DNA of 64,000 bases from Streptomyces sp. SPB162 (GCF_029504575.1 NZ_JAQFII010000001.1:1636501-1700500), one strand, 5' to 3'; counted from the first letter of the stretch, positions 51,991-61,369 are shown. Numbers and translations are program-made. Notes: generated by a model not told the origin, from the letters alone.

Positions 51991-52641
51991 ATGGCCCGCC
52001 CTCGCAAGCCCCTCCTGAGCCGCGAACTCATCGTCGCGGCCGCCCTGGCCCTGGTGGATACGGAGGGGCTGCAGGCACTCTCGACGCGGCGGCTCGCGGC
52101 CGAACTCGGGGTCAGCGGGCCGTCGCTCTACAACCACTTCAAGGTCAAGGACGACATCCTGGACGCGGTGGCCGACACGGTCGTCTCCCAAGTCGATCTG
52201 TCGATGTTCCAGGGCGGCCCCGACTGGCGGACGGCGCTGCTGGCATGGGGCCGCTCCTACCGCGCGGCCCTGACCGCGCACCCGAACATCGTGCCGTTCC
52301 TCGCCCAGGGCCCGGGCCGCAGACCGGCCGGCCTGCGGATGGCCGACGCCGTCTTCGGCGGCATGGTGGACGCCGGTTGGCCCCCCGCCCAGGCCACCCG
52401 GATCGGCGCCCTGATGCGCTACTTCGTCGCGGGCTCGGCCCTCGGCTCCTTCGCCCGCGGCTTCGTCGACGACGCGGGCGCGTACGACCCGGCCGACTAC
52501 CCCCGCCTCGGCAGCGCGCACCTGCTGGCGGAACACCAGCAGCAGGTGGACGAGGGCGCGTTCGAGACGGGCTTGCGGGCGCTGGTCGACGGGCTCGCCA
52601 TCCAGTACCAGGACGGCGGCTACGATGCCCCGCATGTCTGA
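51991..52641 (+). CDS. TetR-family regulator (TetR_C-type)
   Basis: 216 residues from ATG 51991 (ATG 51982 is also in frame). The N-terminus MARPRKPLLSRELIVAAALA, then LSTRRLAAELGVSGPSLYNH, is that of true TetR-like regulators with a TetR_C-type ligand domain. Divergent from the acyl-CoA dehydrogenase, with a matched operator between them and at the aldehyde dehydrogenase promoter 4 kb away, suggesting a small regulon covering ACAD, ALDH and possibly ADH. Confidence 0.9.
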   Translation: MARPRKPLLSRELIVAAALALVDTEGLQALSTRRLAAELGVSGPSLYNHFKVKDDILDAVADTVVSQVDLSMFQGGPDWRTALLAWGRSYRAALTAHPNIVPFLAQGPGRRPAGLRMADAVFGGMVDAGWPPAQATRIGALMRYFVAGSALGSFARGFVDDAGAYDPADYPRLGSAHLLAEHQQQVDEGAFETGLRALVDGLAIQYQDGGYDAPHV

Positions 52642-53140
52642 CGACGTACGGGTGAGGTACCGGAAGTACGACAGATCGCTGCACTGGAACATGGAGATGC
52701 GCCGACTGGGCGAGGACGAACACGGCGTCTGGCTCGGCGTGCCCGCCGACAACGTGATGCGGAAGGGGCACGGCCCGGACATCTCGTTCCCCGAGGCATA
52801 CGTGCTGCTGTTCCCCCACGACCAGTGGTGGACCGCCACGTTCAACGCGGCACCACGCTCGACCGAGATCTACTGCGACATCACCACACCGCCGCAGTGG
52901 ATGTCCGCGACCGAAGTCACGATGATCGACCTGGACCTCGACGTGGTCCGCAAGCGCGGCGTCCCGGCTCCGGTCCTCATCGACGAGGACGAGTTCGCCG
53001 AACACCAGATCCGCTACGGATATCCGGCTGACGTCATCGCCCAGGCCGCCGAAGCGGCGCAATGGCTCATGCGGCAGATAGGCGACGGAGCCGAGCCGTT
53101 CACGACGGTCTACCGCGAGTGGCTGACCCACGTCGAGTAG
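52634..53140 (+). CDS. DUF402 (FomD-like) family protein
   Basis: 168 residues from ATG 52634, overlapping the TetR gene by eight bases (ATG 52625 is an option). DUF402 hallmarks: LLFPHDQWWTATFNAAPRST, EIYCDITTPPQWMSATEVTM and DLDLDVVRKRGVPAPVLIDE with DEFAEHQIRYGYP. FomD hydrolyses a nucleotidyl-phosphonate in fosfomycin synthesis; many relatives are nucleoside di/triphosphatases. Substrate here unknown. Translationally linked to TetR. Confidence 0.85.
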   Translation: MSDDVRVRYRKYDRSLHWNMEMRRLGEDEHGVWLGVPADNVMRKGHGPDISFPEAYVLLFPHDQWWTATFNAAPRSTEIYCDITTPPQWMSATEVTMIDLDLDVVRKRGVPAPVLIDEDEFAEHQIRYGYPADVIAQAAEAAQWLMRQIGDGAEPFTTVYREWLTHVE

Positions 53141-53165
53141 AACCTGTCCGAACGGACAGCCAGTG

Positions 53166-53348
53166 CTCTGGCCGTGTTGCGAAAGTCCCGCCTGGCCCAC
53201 GACGACTGGCCCGCACGCCTGCTGCGTTGTCGGGCTCGTCCAGGTACGTCCGGTACGAGGACGACCCTCCGCCGTGCAGTCGCCCGCACCGGACGCCGCG
53301 GACCCCGCCCTAGCGGGCGAACGGCGCTCCTTTCGCCACACGCCCTAG
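53166..53348 (+). repeat. Dispersed intergenic repeat, copy D
   Basis: 183 bp in the same orientation as copy B. It begins CTCTGGCCGTGTTGCGAAAG and ends with CTAG, which is also the stop region of the minus-strand alcohol dehydrogenase (53345-53347). It lies between convergent genes. Confidence 0.9.
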
Positions 53349-54427
53349 AAGACCACCAGAGCCCGGCCACCCACACCGCGCGACATCGCCGAGAACGCCG
53401 CCGGGATCCCCTCCAGCCCGATCCGTTCCGTCACCATCGCCCCCAGGTCCAAGCGCCCCGCGCGAATATGCTCCGCCAGCACCGGCAGGTCCCGCGCCGG
53501 ATCGCTGTTCCCGTACACGCACCCCGACAAAGTGCGGCCGAAATAGAAGAGTTCCAGCGCGGAGAACGTGACGACCTGATCGGCGCCGCCGATACCGACC
53601 ACCGTCGTCCGCCCCCCGCGCCGCGTGGACGACCACGCCGTGCGGATCGTGTCGGCGCGGCCCACGCACTCGATGGCGACGTCCGCCCCGTACCCGCCGG
53701 TGAGTTTGCGGATCTGCTTCGCCGTGTCGTCGGAGGCGAGCAGGAAGTCGGTGGCGCCCGCCGCCCTCGCCAGTTCCTCCTTCGCGGGCGAGACGTCGAC
53801 GGCGATCACCGGCCCGGCATCCGCGATCCGCGCGGACTGCAGCACGGAGAGCCCGACGCCCCCGACGCCGAAGACCGCGACCGACTCCCCACCGCGGACC
53901 CGGGCGGCATGGTGGACCGCCCCGTAACCGGTGAGGACCGCGCAGCCGAGCAGCGCGGCGTCGGTGAGCGGGATGCCGTCCGGAAGCGGCAGGATCGCGT
54001 TCTCGGGGACGACCGTCTCCTCGGCGAAGACAGCGGTTCCCAGCCCGGCGTACAGCTCGCTCCCGTCGGAGGCGAGCTTCGCGTACGGGGCGGTGGCGCC
54101 GGCGCCCGCGTTGGCGCAGAGCCACGGCTCGTCGAGGGCGCAGAAGTGGCAGGCACCGCAGGAGGGGGCCCAGTTGAGGACGACGCGGTCGCCCGGTGCG
54201 ACTGCCGTGACCCCCTCCCCGACCTCGATGACGGTTCCGGCGCCCTCGTGCCCGAGGACGACCGGGACGGGCTGCCGCAGCGTCCCGTTGGACAGCGACA
54301 GGTCGGAGTGGCAGACGCCCGCGGCGGCGAGGCGGACCCGGACCTGGCCGGGGCCCGGTGCCGGGATCTCGATCTCGGTGACGATCAGGGGCTGGCTGAC
54401 GGCGGGAAGGACGGCGGCGCGGACCAC
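53345..54427 (-). CDS. Zinc-dependent alcohol dehydrogenase
   Basis: 360 residues from GTG 54427 with GAGAGGAA. Catalytic zinc residues are in AGVCHSDLS and GHEGAGTVIEVGEGV; structural zinc cysteines are in CGACHFCALDEPWLC. Rossmann motif GVGGVGLSVLQSARIADAG. Class III-like layout (NDMA- or NAD-linked). It is directly downstream of the aldehyde dehydrogenase, so alcohol to acid oxidation is likely. The stop codon lies in repeat copy D. Confidence 0.92.
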   Translation of the reverse strand: MVRAAVLPAVSQPLIVTEIEIPAPGPGQVRVRLAAAGVCHSDLSLSNGTLRQPVPVVLGHEGAGTVIEVGEGVTAVAPGDRVVLNWAPSCGACHFCALDEPWLCANAGAGATAPYAKLASDGSELYAGLGTAVFAEETVVPENAILPLPDGIPLTDAALLGCAVLTGYGAVHHAARVRGGESVAVFGVGGVGLSVLQSARIADAGPVIAVDVSPAKEELARAAGATDFLLASDDTAKQIRKLTGGYGADVAIECVGRADTIRTAWSSTRRGGRTTVVGIGGADQVVTFSALELFYFGRTLSGCVYGNSDPARDLPVLAEHIRAGRLDLGAMVTERIGLEGIPAAFSAMSRGVGGRALVVF

Positions 54428-54512
54428 GGGGTTCCTCTCGGACTCTCTACTCGGACTACGGACCACCACCTCACGGCCGGACGAACCGCCGACCGGCCGT
54501 GAGCGCGGAGCC

Positions 54513-55913
54513 TCAGAACTGGAGTGACTTCGTCTGCAGATACTCCGCCAGCCCGTGCGCACCCAGCTCGCGCCCGACCCCCGACTGCTTGTAGCCGCCG
54601 AACGGCGCCAGCGGGTTGAACCGGCCGCCGTTGATGTCGACCTGCCCGGTGTCCATGCGGCGCGCGAAGGCCACGGCCTCCGACTCCTCCCCGGCCCACA
54701 CCGCCCCCGCGAGACCGTAGACGGTGCCGTTGGCGATGCGCAGCGCGTCGTCCTCGTCCTGGTACTTCAGGATCGCGACGACGGGGCCGAAGATCTCCTC
54801 CTGGGCGATGGCCATGTCCGGGGTGACGTCGGCGAAGACGGTCGGCCGGACGTAGTAGCCGTCGCCGAACCCTTCGGGGGCATCCGGTCCGCCCGCGACG
54901 ACCCGGGCGCCCTCGTCGATTCCGCGCTGGATGTAGCCGCGGACCCGGTCGCGCTGCTTGGCGTTGACGACGGGGCCGAGCCGGTCCCCGGGGACGTACT
55001 TGGCGGCGGCGGCCGTGGCGATCTCCACGGCCTCGTCGTACCGGTCGGCGTCGACGAGCATGCGCGTCCAGGCGCTGCAGGTCTGGCCGGAGTTGGCGAA
55101 GACGTTGCCGAGCCCCACGTTGACGGCCTTGGCGAGATCGGCGCTCGGCAGGATGACGTTGGCGGACTTGCCGCCGAGTTCGAGGGCCACGCGCTTGACG
55201 GCGGCGCCGGCGGTGGCGCCGATCTGCTTGCCGACCGCGGTCGAGCCGGTGAACGAGACGAGGTCCACGTCCTCGTGGGCGGCCAGCGCCTGTCCGGCGA
55301 CCGGGCCGAGACCGGTGACGAGGTTGAACACCCCGGCCGGGATGCCCGCCTCGTCGACGGCCTCGGCGAAGAGCTGCGCGGTCAGCGGGGTGTCCTCGGC
55401 GGGCTTGAGGACGATCGTGCAGCCGGCGGCCAGCGCGGGCGCGACCTTGGCGACGATCTGGTGCAGCGGGTAGTTCCAGGGCGTGATGGCACCGACGACA
55501 CCCACCGGCTCCTGCAGCACGGTGGAGTTGCCGACCTTCTCCTCGAAGGCGTACGACGCGGCGAGCTGCGCGTACGAACCGGCGACGGCGATCGGCAGGT
55601 CGGTGTGGACGGCGGCCGCGAAGCCGAGCGGGGCGCCGAGTTCGGCGCTGATGGTCGCCGCGACCTCCTCACGGCGGGCGGCCAGCCGGTCGCGCACCGC
55701 GCCGATGAGGGCGGCACGGTCGGCGGGCGCGGTCGCGGCCCAGCCGGGGAGCGCCGCCCGGGCGGCGCGCACGGCGGCGTCGACGTCCTGCGCGGTGCCG
55801 GCCGGCACGGAGGCGATGACCTGCTCGTCCGCCGGGTTGACCACCTCGATCGACTCGTGCCCGGCGGCGGGGCGCCAGGCCCCGTCGATGTACATGCCGT
55901 CGTGAGCCTTCAC
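54513..55913 (-). CDS. NAD(P)-dependent aldehyde dehydrogenase
   Basis: 466 residues from GTG 55913 with GGGAGGA. ALDH motifs: ITPWNYPLHQIVAKVAPALA, SFTGSTAVGKQIGATAG, catalytic Glu in LELGGKSANVI, catalytic Cys in NSGQTCSAWTR, and EEIFGPVVAILKYQDEDDAL. It oxidises an aldehyde to acid. Its promoter has an operator matching that of the TetR at 51991. Followed after 85 bp by the alcohol dehydrogenase. Confidence 0.93.
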   Translation of the reverse strand: MKAHDGMYIDGAWRPAAGHESIEVVNPADEQVIASVPAGTAQDVDAAVRAARAALPGWAATAPADRAALIGAVRDRLAARREEVAATISAELGAPLGFAAAVHTDLPIAVAGSYAQLAASYAFEEKVGNSTVLQEPVGVVGAITPWNYPLHQIVAKVAPALAAGCTIVLKPAEDTPLTAQLFAEAVDEAGIPAGVFNLVTGLGPVAGQALAAHEDVDLVSFTGSTAVGKQIGATAGAAVKRVALELGGKSANVILPSADLAKAVNVGLGNVFANSGQTCSAWTRMLVDADRYDEAVEIATAAAAKYVPGDRLGPVVNAKQRDRVRGYIQRGIDEGARVVAGGPDAPEGFGDGYYVRPTVFADVTPDMAIAQEEIFGPVVAILKYQDEDDALRIANGTVYGLAGAVWAGEESEAVAFARRMDTGQVDINGGRFNPLAPFGGYKQSGVGRELGAHGLAEYLQTKSLQF

Positions 55914-55956
55914 GTCGTCGTCCTCCCGGTAGGGGGCGGGTCTGCCCGATCCGCCC

Positions 55957-55976
55957 AAACTAGCGCCGTTAGTTTT
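55957..55976. promoter_or_regulatory. TetR operator before aldehyde dehydrogenase
   Basis: AAACTAGCGCCGTTAGTTTT, an inverted repeat with arms AAACTA and TAGTTT, 43 bp upstream of the start. Counterpart of 51944-51963. Confidence 0.8.
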
Positions 55977-56078
55977 CGCACGCCAGAGGCTCTCCCGTGC
56001 TCTGGCTCACGTCGCGGCCAAGGTCCGCAACCCGCCCGACCGACGCCCGCGCACCGCGCCGGCAGGCGTCCGCGCACC

Positions 56079-56120
56079 GTACCGGGCGTCGGGTACCGGG
56101 CGTCGTGTACCGGGCGTCGG
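56079..56120. repeat. Three tandem 14-bp repeats
   Basis: GTACCGGGCGTCGG, GTACCGGGCGTCGT and GTACCGGGCGTCGG follow each other directly and end one base before the stop codon of the molybdopterin oxidoreductase (56122-56124). Confidence 0.92.
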
Positions 56121-56121
56121 A

Positions 56122-58332
56122 TCACCTGCTGGACGGCAACGCCGAGACCTGCACCGGGAAGCCGTTGAGCACGGCGGTTCCGGAGAGCGGGTCGAGGCGG
56201 CTGCCGTCGAGGAGCTGGTTGACGTTGACTCCCGGGCGCAGCCCGGCGGTGGCGAGCCGCGTGCCGTCGCGGTCGTGCCCCCAGCCGTGCGGCAGGCTGA
56301 CGACGCCGGGGCGTACGGCGTCGGTGACCTCGACCGGCGCCTCGACCTCGCCGCCGTCGCCCTTGATCAGGGCGGTCGCGCCGTCGGCGAGCCCGAACCT
56401 GGCCGCGTCCTCCGGGTGGACCTGCAACGTGCACAGGTTGGTGCCGCCGGAGAGCGCCGGCAGGTTGTGCATCCAGCTGTTGTTGGAGCGCAGGTGCCGG
56501 CGGCCGATGAGGACGGGTCCCGCGGCCCGCTCGGTCAGCGAGCGCAGCAGTCGCGGCACGTCGGCGGCGATCGGCGCCGGGGCGAGTTCGATCCGGCCCG
56601 ACGGGGTGCGCAGCACCTCGGGGACGCGGGGGGCGAGCGGGCCGAGGTCGATGCCGTGCGGCTGGGCGAGGACCTTGTCGAGGGTGAGACCGTACGGGCC
56701 GAGCCGGAGCATGAGGTCGATCCGCCGCTCGTATCCGGTCTCGCCGTCGAGCCGGGCCGCCAGTTCCGCCGGGTCGCCGCCGTGCAGCGGCGAGTGCGGG
56801 TCGGCGGTGGCGCGGGCGAGCAGCCGGGCGATCGCCTGTTCGTCCACGGCGGCGGGGTCCGCGTCCGGCGCCCCGCCCGACAGGATCTGGACGAGCCGGG
56901 CGTAGATCTCGGGCTCGCCGGGGCGGCCGTCCTCCAGTTCGACGGCCGGGCGGCTGTAGCGCACGGTGTTGCGGACGGCGAGCGTGGAGAAGGCGAAGTC
57001 GTAGTGCGCGCTCTGCGTCGGCCGCGGCGGCGGCAGGACGACGTGGGCGTGCCGGGAGGTCTCGTTGAGATACGGGTCGACGCTGACCATGAAGTCAAGA
57101 CCGGCCAGGGCCCGGTCCAGGCGGTGGCCGTCGGGCGCGGAGAGCACCGGGTTGGCGGCCAGCGCGATGACGGCGCGGACACGGCCCTCGCCGGGGGTGT
57201 CGATCTCCTCGGCGAGCGCGGCCGTGGGCAGTTCGCTCTTCACCTCGGGGTGACCGGAGACCCTGCTGTGCCAGCGGCCGACGGTGAACCCCTTGCCGGG
57301 CGCGGCGGGCCGCGGTGCCCGCGCGGTCGGGGCGAGCGGGAACATGGCACCGCCGGGCCGGTCGAGGTTGCCGGTCAGCACGTTGAGCACGTCCACGAGC
57401 CAGCTGCACAGGGTGCCGAACTCGACGGCGGTGCTGCCGAGCCGCCCGTAGACCGCGGCGCTGGACGCGGCCGCCAGTTCGCGGGCGAGGGCGCGGATCT
57501 CGGCGGCCGGCACCTCGCACACGCCCTCGACGGCCTCGGGGGTGAAGTCGGCCGCGAGCGCGCGCACCTCCTCCACCCCGGTCACGTGGTCCGCGAGCGC
57601 GCCGAGATCGGTGAGGTCCTCGGCGAACAGCACCTGCACGACCGCGAAGAGCAGCGCGGCGTCGGTGCCCGGCCGCAGTGGGACGTGCCGGTCGGCGACC
57701 TCGGCGGTGCGGGTGCGCTTGGGGTCGATGACGGTGATCCGTCCGCCGCGCCGCCGCAGCGCCTTGAGCTTGCCGGGGAAGTCCGCGGCGGTGGCCAGGC
57801 TTCCGTTGGAGACCAGCGGGTTGGCGCCGATGATGAGCAGGTGGTCGGCGCGGTCCAGGTCGGGGACCGGGATCGCGTTGGGGTCGCCGAAGAGGTAGCC
57901 GCAGGCGACGTGCTTGGGCATCTGGTCCAGGGTGCTGGCGGAGAAGATGTTGCGGCTGCCCAGCGCGCCGAGGAGCTGCGCCGGGTAGAGGCCGCCCGCG
58001 ACGGTGTGGACGTTGGGGTTGCCGAGGACGACTCCGACGGCGTCAGGCCCGTGCGCGGCGGTGACCGCGCCGAGCCCGGCGGCGACGGCGGCGAACGCCT
58101 CGGCCCAACCGGTCTCGACCAGCCGGCCATCCTTGCGGACGAGGGGGCGGGTCAGCCGGTCGGGGTCGGCGTCGAGGGCGCCGAAGGTCGCCCCTTTGGG
58201 GCAGATGAAGCCGGCGCTGAACACGTCGTCACGGTCGCCGCGGGCGCTCGTGACCGTGTCGCCGTCGAGGGTGAGCGTCAGACCGCAGGTGGCCTCGCAC
58301 AACGGGCAGATTCGCAGGGCGGTACGGGTCAT
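56122..58332 (-). CDS. Molybdopterin-dependent oxidoreductase (formate dehydrogenase/nitrate reductase-like)
   Basis: 736 residues from ATG 58332 with AGGAGA. DMSO-reductase family: the N-terminal 4Fe-4S site is CPLCEATCG with a fourth Cys in GFICPKG. Cofactor-binding segments include IGANPLVSNGS and LPHGWGHDRDGTRLATAG near the end. The position that often holds a Mo-ligating Cys/Ser/Sec lies near FSASTLDQMPKH; I cannot assign the ligand. No twin-arginine signal, so cytoplasmic. No iron-sulfur or membrane partner gene is adjacent, so the electron acceptor is unclear. Confidence 0.9.
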   Translation of the reverse strand: MTRTALRICPLCEATCGLTLTLDGDTVTSARGDRDDVFSAGFICPKGATFGALDADPDRLTRPLVRKDGRLVETGWAEAFAAVAAGLGAVTAAHGPDAVGVVLGNPNVHTVAGGLYPAQLLGALGSRNIFSASTLDQMPKHVACGYLFGDPNAIPVPDLDRADHLLIIGANPLVSNGSLATAADFPGKLKALRRRGGRITVIDPKRTRTAEVADRHVPLRPGTDAALLFAVVQVLFAEDLTDLGALADHVTGVEEVRALAADFTPEAVEGVCEVPAAEIRALARELAAASSAAVYGRLGSTAVEFGTLCSWLVDVLNVLTGNLDRPGGAMFPLAPTARAPRPAAPGKGFTVGRWHSRVSGHPEVKSELPTAALAEEIDTPGEGRVRAVIALAANPVLSAPDGHRLDRALAGLDFMVSVDPYLNETSRHAHVVLPPPRPTQSAHYDFAFSTLAVRNTVRYSRPAVELEDGRPGEPEIYARLVQILSGGAPDADPAAVDEQAIARLLARATADPHSPLHGGDPAELAARLDGETGYERRIDLMLRLGPYGLTLDKVLAQPHGIDLGPLAPRVPEVLRTPSGRIELAPAPIAADVPRLLRSLTERAAGPVLIGRRHLRSNNSWMHNLPALSGGTNLCTLQVHPEDAARFGLADGATALIKGDGGEVEAPVEVTDAVRPGVVSLPHGWGHDRDGTRLATAGLRPGVNVNQLLDGSRLDPLSGTAVLNGFPVQVSALPSSR

Positions 58333-58371
58333 CGGGCTCTCCTGGGACGACGGCGACACGCGTACAGCCGA

Positions 58372-58389
58372 GCATACCGACCAGTATGC
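58372..58389. promoter_or_regulatory. TetR-type operator before molybdopterin oxidoreductase
   Basis: GCATAC-cgacca-GTATGC, perfect 6-bp arms, 39 bp upstream of the start. The CATACCG half-site is shared with 33226 and 38483. Confidence 0.6.
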
Positions 58390-58473
58390 ATGTGTGAACC
58401 CCCATGACGGTTGTCATCAGCCGACCGCGTGTCGCGCATCGTCAGCAGCGGCCCGCCCCCGCGCCTCCCGCGC

Positions 58474-59088
58474 TTACCGCGCAAGATAGGCCCGCAGCAG
58501 CCGTTTGGTCTCCGCGATCACGGCCGGATCCCCCGCCGGATCGGTACGGAAGGCCAGCTGGAGCAGCGCGTCGGCGGCTTCCACGCTGATCACGAAGGTG
58601 AGCCGGGCGTACGCGTCCGCCGGGTCGAGGCCGAGGCGCCCGGCGAGCAGCTCCAGCAGCCGGTCGGCGACGTGGAGGTTGGGCTCGGATTCCCCGGGGA
58701 CGCCGAAATCGACGAGCTCGAACCCGGGGGTGGCGCCCTTCATCGCGATGTACTCGTCGACGACCACCTCGACGACCACGTCGAGGGGTAGCGGCCCCAC
58801 GCCCGATCCCGTCCCGGCACCACCCGCCGGCTCCGCCAGCCGGGCCGTGACGCGCTCCAGGTACCGGTCGAGATTGCGCTGCGCCAAGGCGTCGGCCATC
58901 GCCCGCTTGTTGGAGAAGAACCGGTAGACGGAGCCGATCGGGACACCGGCCCGGACGGCGACCGCGCGGGTGCTGAGGCTTTCGTAGCCGGCATCATCCA
59001 GCAGCGCGGCGCAGGCATCCAGGATGCGGCCGAGGCGTTCGGTGCTGCGCTGCTGCACCGGCGCCCTGCGGAGCCCTTGGCCGGTCAC
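58474..59088 (-). CDS. TetR-family regulator
   Basis: 204 residues from GTG 59088 with [51 protein letters not shown]. The ligand domain is of a broad TetR type. It lies upstream of the molybdopterin oxidoreductase in the same direction, and a TetR-type palindrome lies between them, making that gene a candidate target. Divergent from hmgA. Confidence 0.9.
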   Translation of the reverse strand: MTGQGLRRAPVQQRSTERLGRILDACAALLDDAGYESLSTRAVAVRAGVPIGSVYRFFSNKRAMADALAQRNLDRYLERVTARLAEPAGGAGTGSGVGPLPLDVVVEVVVDEYIAMKGATPGFELVDFGVPGESEPNLHVADRLLELLAGRLGLDPADAYARLTFVISVEAADALLQLAFRTDPAGDPAVIAETKRLLRAYLAR

Positions 59089-59154
59089 GGCGCCCCCCTT
59101 CGGGGCCAGCCTAGCGGCGGACCGCCCCAAGGTCATTGACGGTTTGCCGCACTC

Positions 59155-59178
59155 ATTCCTATGGTCAACCATAGGAAT
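59155..59178. promoter_or_regulatory. 24-bp operator palindrome before hmgA
   Basis: ATTCCTATGGT-CA-ACCATAGGAAT: perfect 11-bp arms. It lies 25 bp upstream of the hmgA start. The likely binder is the HutC-type GntR regulator encoded by the second gene of the operon. Confidence 0.8.
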
Positions 59179-59203
59179 CGGACAACGGCACCGGGAGCGC
59201 GCG

Positions 59204-60511
59204 ATGGGCAGCACACACGGCACGGACCTCACGTACTCCCCCGGTTTCGGGAACGAGCACGTCAGCGAGGCGGTGCCCGGAGCGCTGCCGATCGGCCGGA
59301 ACTCTCCACAGCGCGCCCCACTGGGCCTGTACGCGGAGCAGCTCAGCGGCACCGCCTTCACCGAGCCCCGGCACCAGAACCGCCGCAGCTGGCTGTACCG
59401 GATCCGCCCCTCGGCCGCGCATCCACCGTTCCGCCGGGTCGGCAACGGCGCGCTGCGCAGCGCGCCGTTCCTCGACGTGGAGCCGGACCCCAACCGGCTG
59501 CGCTGGAGCGCGCCCGCGCTGCCGGACGTCCCCACGGACTTCGTCCAGGGCCTGGTCTCCGTCGGCGGCAACGGCGACGTGCTGCGCCGCGAGGGCATCG
59601 GCATCCACTGGTACGCGGCCGACACCTCGATGACGGACCGGGTCTTCTCGTCCTCCGACGGTGAGTTCCTGATCGTGCCGGAGCACGGCACCCTGCTGCT
59701 CCGCACCGAGCTGGGCCTGCTCCAGGCCGGCCCCGGTGAGGTGGCGCTGATCCCGCGCGGGCTCCGGTTCCGCGTCGAGCTGCTGGACCCCACGGCGCGC
59801 GGCTACGTCTGCGAGAACTACGGGCAGGCCTTCCGGCTCCCCGACCTCGGCCCGATCGGTGCGAACGGGCTGGCCAACGCGCGGGACTTCCTGGCACCGG
59901 TGGCGGCCTTCGAGGACCGCGAGGAACCGGTCGAGGTGATCAACAAGTTCGGCGGCAACCTCTGGGCCGCGACCTACGACCACTCGCCGCTCGACGTCGT
60001 CGGCTGGCACGGCAACTTCGTCCCGTACGTGTACGACCTGCGGCGGTTCAACGTCCTGGGCTCGCTGAGCTACGACCACCCGGACCCGTCGATCTTCACC
60101 GTGCTGACCTCCCCCTCCGACACCCCCGGGCTGGCCAACGCCGACTTCGTGGTCTTCGCGCCGCGCTGGCTGGTCGGCGAGGACACCTTCCGCCCGCCGT
60201 ACTTCCACCGCAACGTCATGAGCGAGTTCATGGGCCTGATCGAGGGCGCGTACGACGCGAAGGCCGAGGGGTTCGTCCCCGGCGGTGCCTCGCTGCACAA
60301 CATGATGTCGGCGCACGGCCCGGACCGCGCCACCTTCGACAAGGCCAGCGCCGCCGAGCTGAAGCCGCAGAAGGTCGACGACGGGCTGGCCTTCATGTTC
60401 GAGACCCGCTGGCCCGTCGTGCCGACCGCCGACGCGCTCGCCGCCGACCACCGGCAGGAGGGTTACGACGAGGTGTGGAAGGGCCTCGAGCGGCACTTCG
60501 GGACGTCATGA
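59204..60511 (+). CDS. hmgA: Homogentisate 1,2-dioxygenase
   Basis: 435 residues from ATG 59204, normal for the family. It starts with [20 protein letters not shown]. Iron ligands lie in [20 protein letters not shown] (His and Glu) and in [15 protein letters not shown] (His). [19 protein letters not shown] is also conserved. It opens the homogentisate ring with O2 to maleylacetoacetate; fahA at 13747 completes the route, while a maleylacetoacetate isomerase is not in the window. The gene is overlapped (ATGA) by a GntR regulator gene. Confidence 0.95.
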   Translation: MGSTHGTDLTYSPGFGNEHVSEAVPGALPIGRNSPQRAPLGLYAEQLSGTAFTEPRHQNRRSWLYRIRPSAAHPPFRRVGNGALRSAPFLDVEPDPNRLRWSAPALPDVPTDFVQGLVSVGGNGDVLRREGIGIHWYAADTSMTDRVFSSSDGEFLIVPEHGTLLLRTELGLLQAGPGEVALIPRGLRFRVELLDPTARGYVCENYGQAFRLPDLGPIGANGLANARDFLAPVAAFEDREEPVEVINKFGGNLWAATYDHSPLDVVGWHGNFVPYVYDLRRFNVLGSLSYDHPDPSIFTVLTSPSDTPGLANADFVVFAPRWLVGEDTFRPPYFHRNVMSEFMGLIEGAYDAKAEGFVPGGASLHNMMSAHGPDRATFDKASAAELKPQKVDDGLAFMFETRWPVVPTADALAADHRQEGYDEVWKGLERHFGTS

Positions 60512-61254
60512 CCGCCTTCGCCCCGGACTCGATCGTCCTCAACCGCAAACTGCCGCTGTGGTACCAGGTCTCGCAGTCGCTGCGCGCCTCGATACTCGGC
60601 CGCCGCCCGGACGCCCCGCTGCGGCTCCCGACCGAGGACGATCTGGCCGGCCACTACGGCGTGAGTGTGCTGACCATGCGCCAGGCGCTCAAGGAGCTGG
60701 AGACCGAGGGGCTGATCAGCCGGCACCGGCGGCGCGGCACGTTCATCGAACCGGCCGCGCTGCGCGGCGCGCCGGTCCGGCTGCTGGGCTCGGTCGACGC
60801 GATCGTGGCCCAGCAGTCCGGTGAGCGGACCGAGGTGCTCGGGCACGGGACGGCGCCCGTGCCGCCCTGGGCCGCCGAGCACTTCCCCGGCCTGGCGGAG
60901 GCGGCCTTCTTCCGGCGGCTGCGCCGCGAGGAGAGCGGCGAGCCGACCAACTGGGCGGAGAACTTCGTCCGTCCGGACCTCGGCCGCCGCATCGATCTGG
61001 CTGATCTCGAACGGTGGCCGATGACGAAGGTCCTGCGGGACGTGCTCGGCGTGCGGATCAGCCGGATCACCGACACGGTGGAGGCGCGGCTGGCGGACCC
61101 GGAGACCGCCCGGCTGCTCGACGTCCCGCTGCTCAGCCCGATCCTGCACTACACCGGGGTGACGTACGACGAGTCGGGCCGCGCGGTGGACGTGGTGCGG
61201 ATCCACTACCGCGGGGACCGGTTCTCGTTCACCGTGACGATGGAGGCGCGCTGA
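60508..61254 (+). CDS. GntR-family (HutC/UTRA) regulator of hmgA
   Basis: 248 residues from ATG 60508, overlapping the hmgA stop by four bases. N-terminal winged helix: [40 protein letters not shown]. The rest is a UTRA effector domain ending in [20 protein letters not shown]. Translational coupling to hmgA and the 24-bp palindrome at its promoter suggest autoregulated repression relieved by homogentisate or a related acid (inference). Confidence 0.9.
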   Translation: MTAFAPDSIVLNRKLPLWYQVSQSLRASILGRRPDAPLRLPTEDDLAGHYGVSVLTMRQALKELETEGLISRHRRRGTFIEPAALRGAPVRLLGSVDAIVAQQSGERTEVLGHGTAPVPPWAAEHFPGLAEAAFFRRLRREESGEPTNWAENFVRPDLGRRIDLADLERWPMTKVLRDVLGVRISRITDTVEARLADPETARLLDVPLLSPILHYTGVTYDESGRAVDVVRIHYRGDRFSFTVTMEAR

Positions 61255-61369
61255 CGCCGCCGGAGGCGCGCCCCCCGGCAGACCGGCGGTGCGGCCGTCA
61301 CCTCGGCTCAGTACGATGCCCTCGGTGGGAAGCGCATCCGCGAATCCAGGCGCTGGGGAGGCCCGTGAC

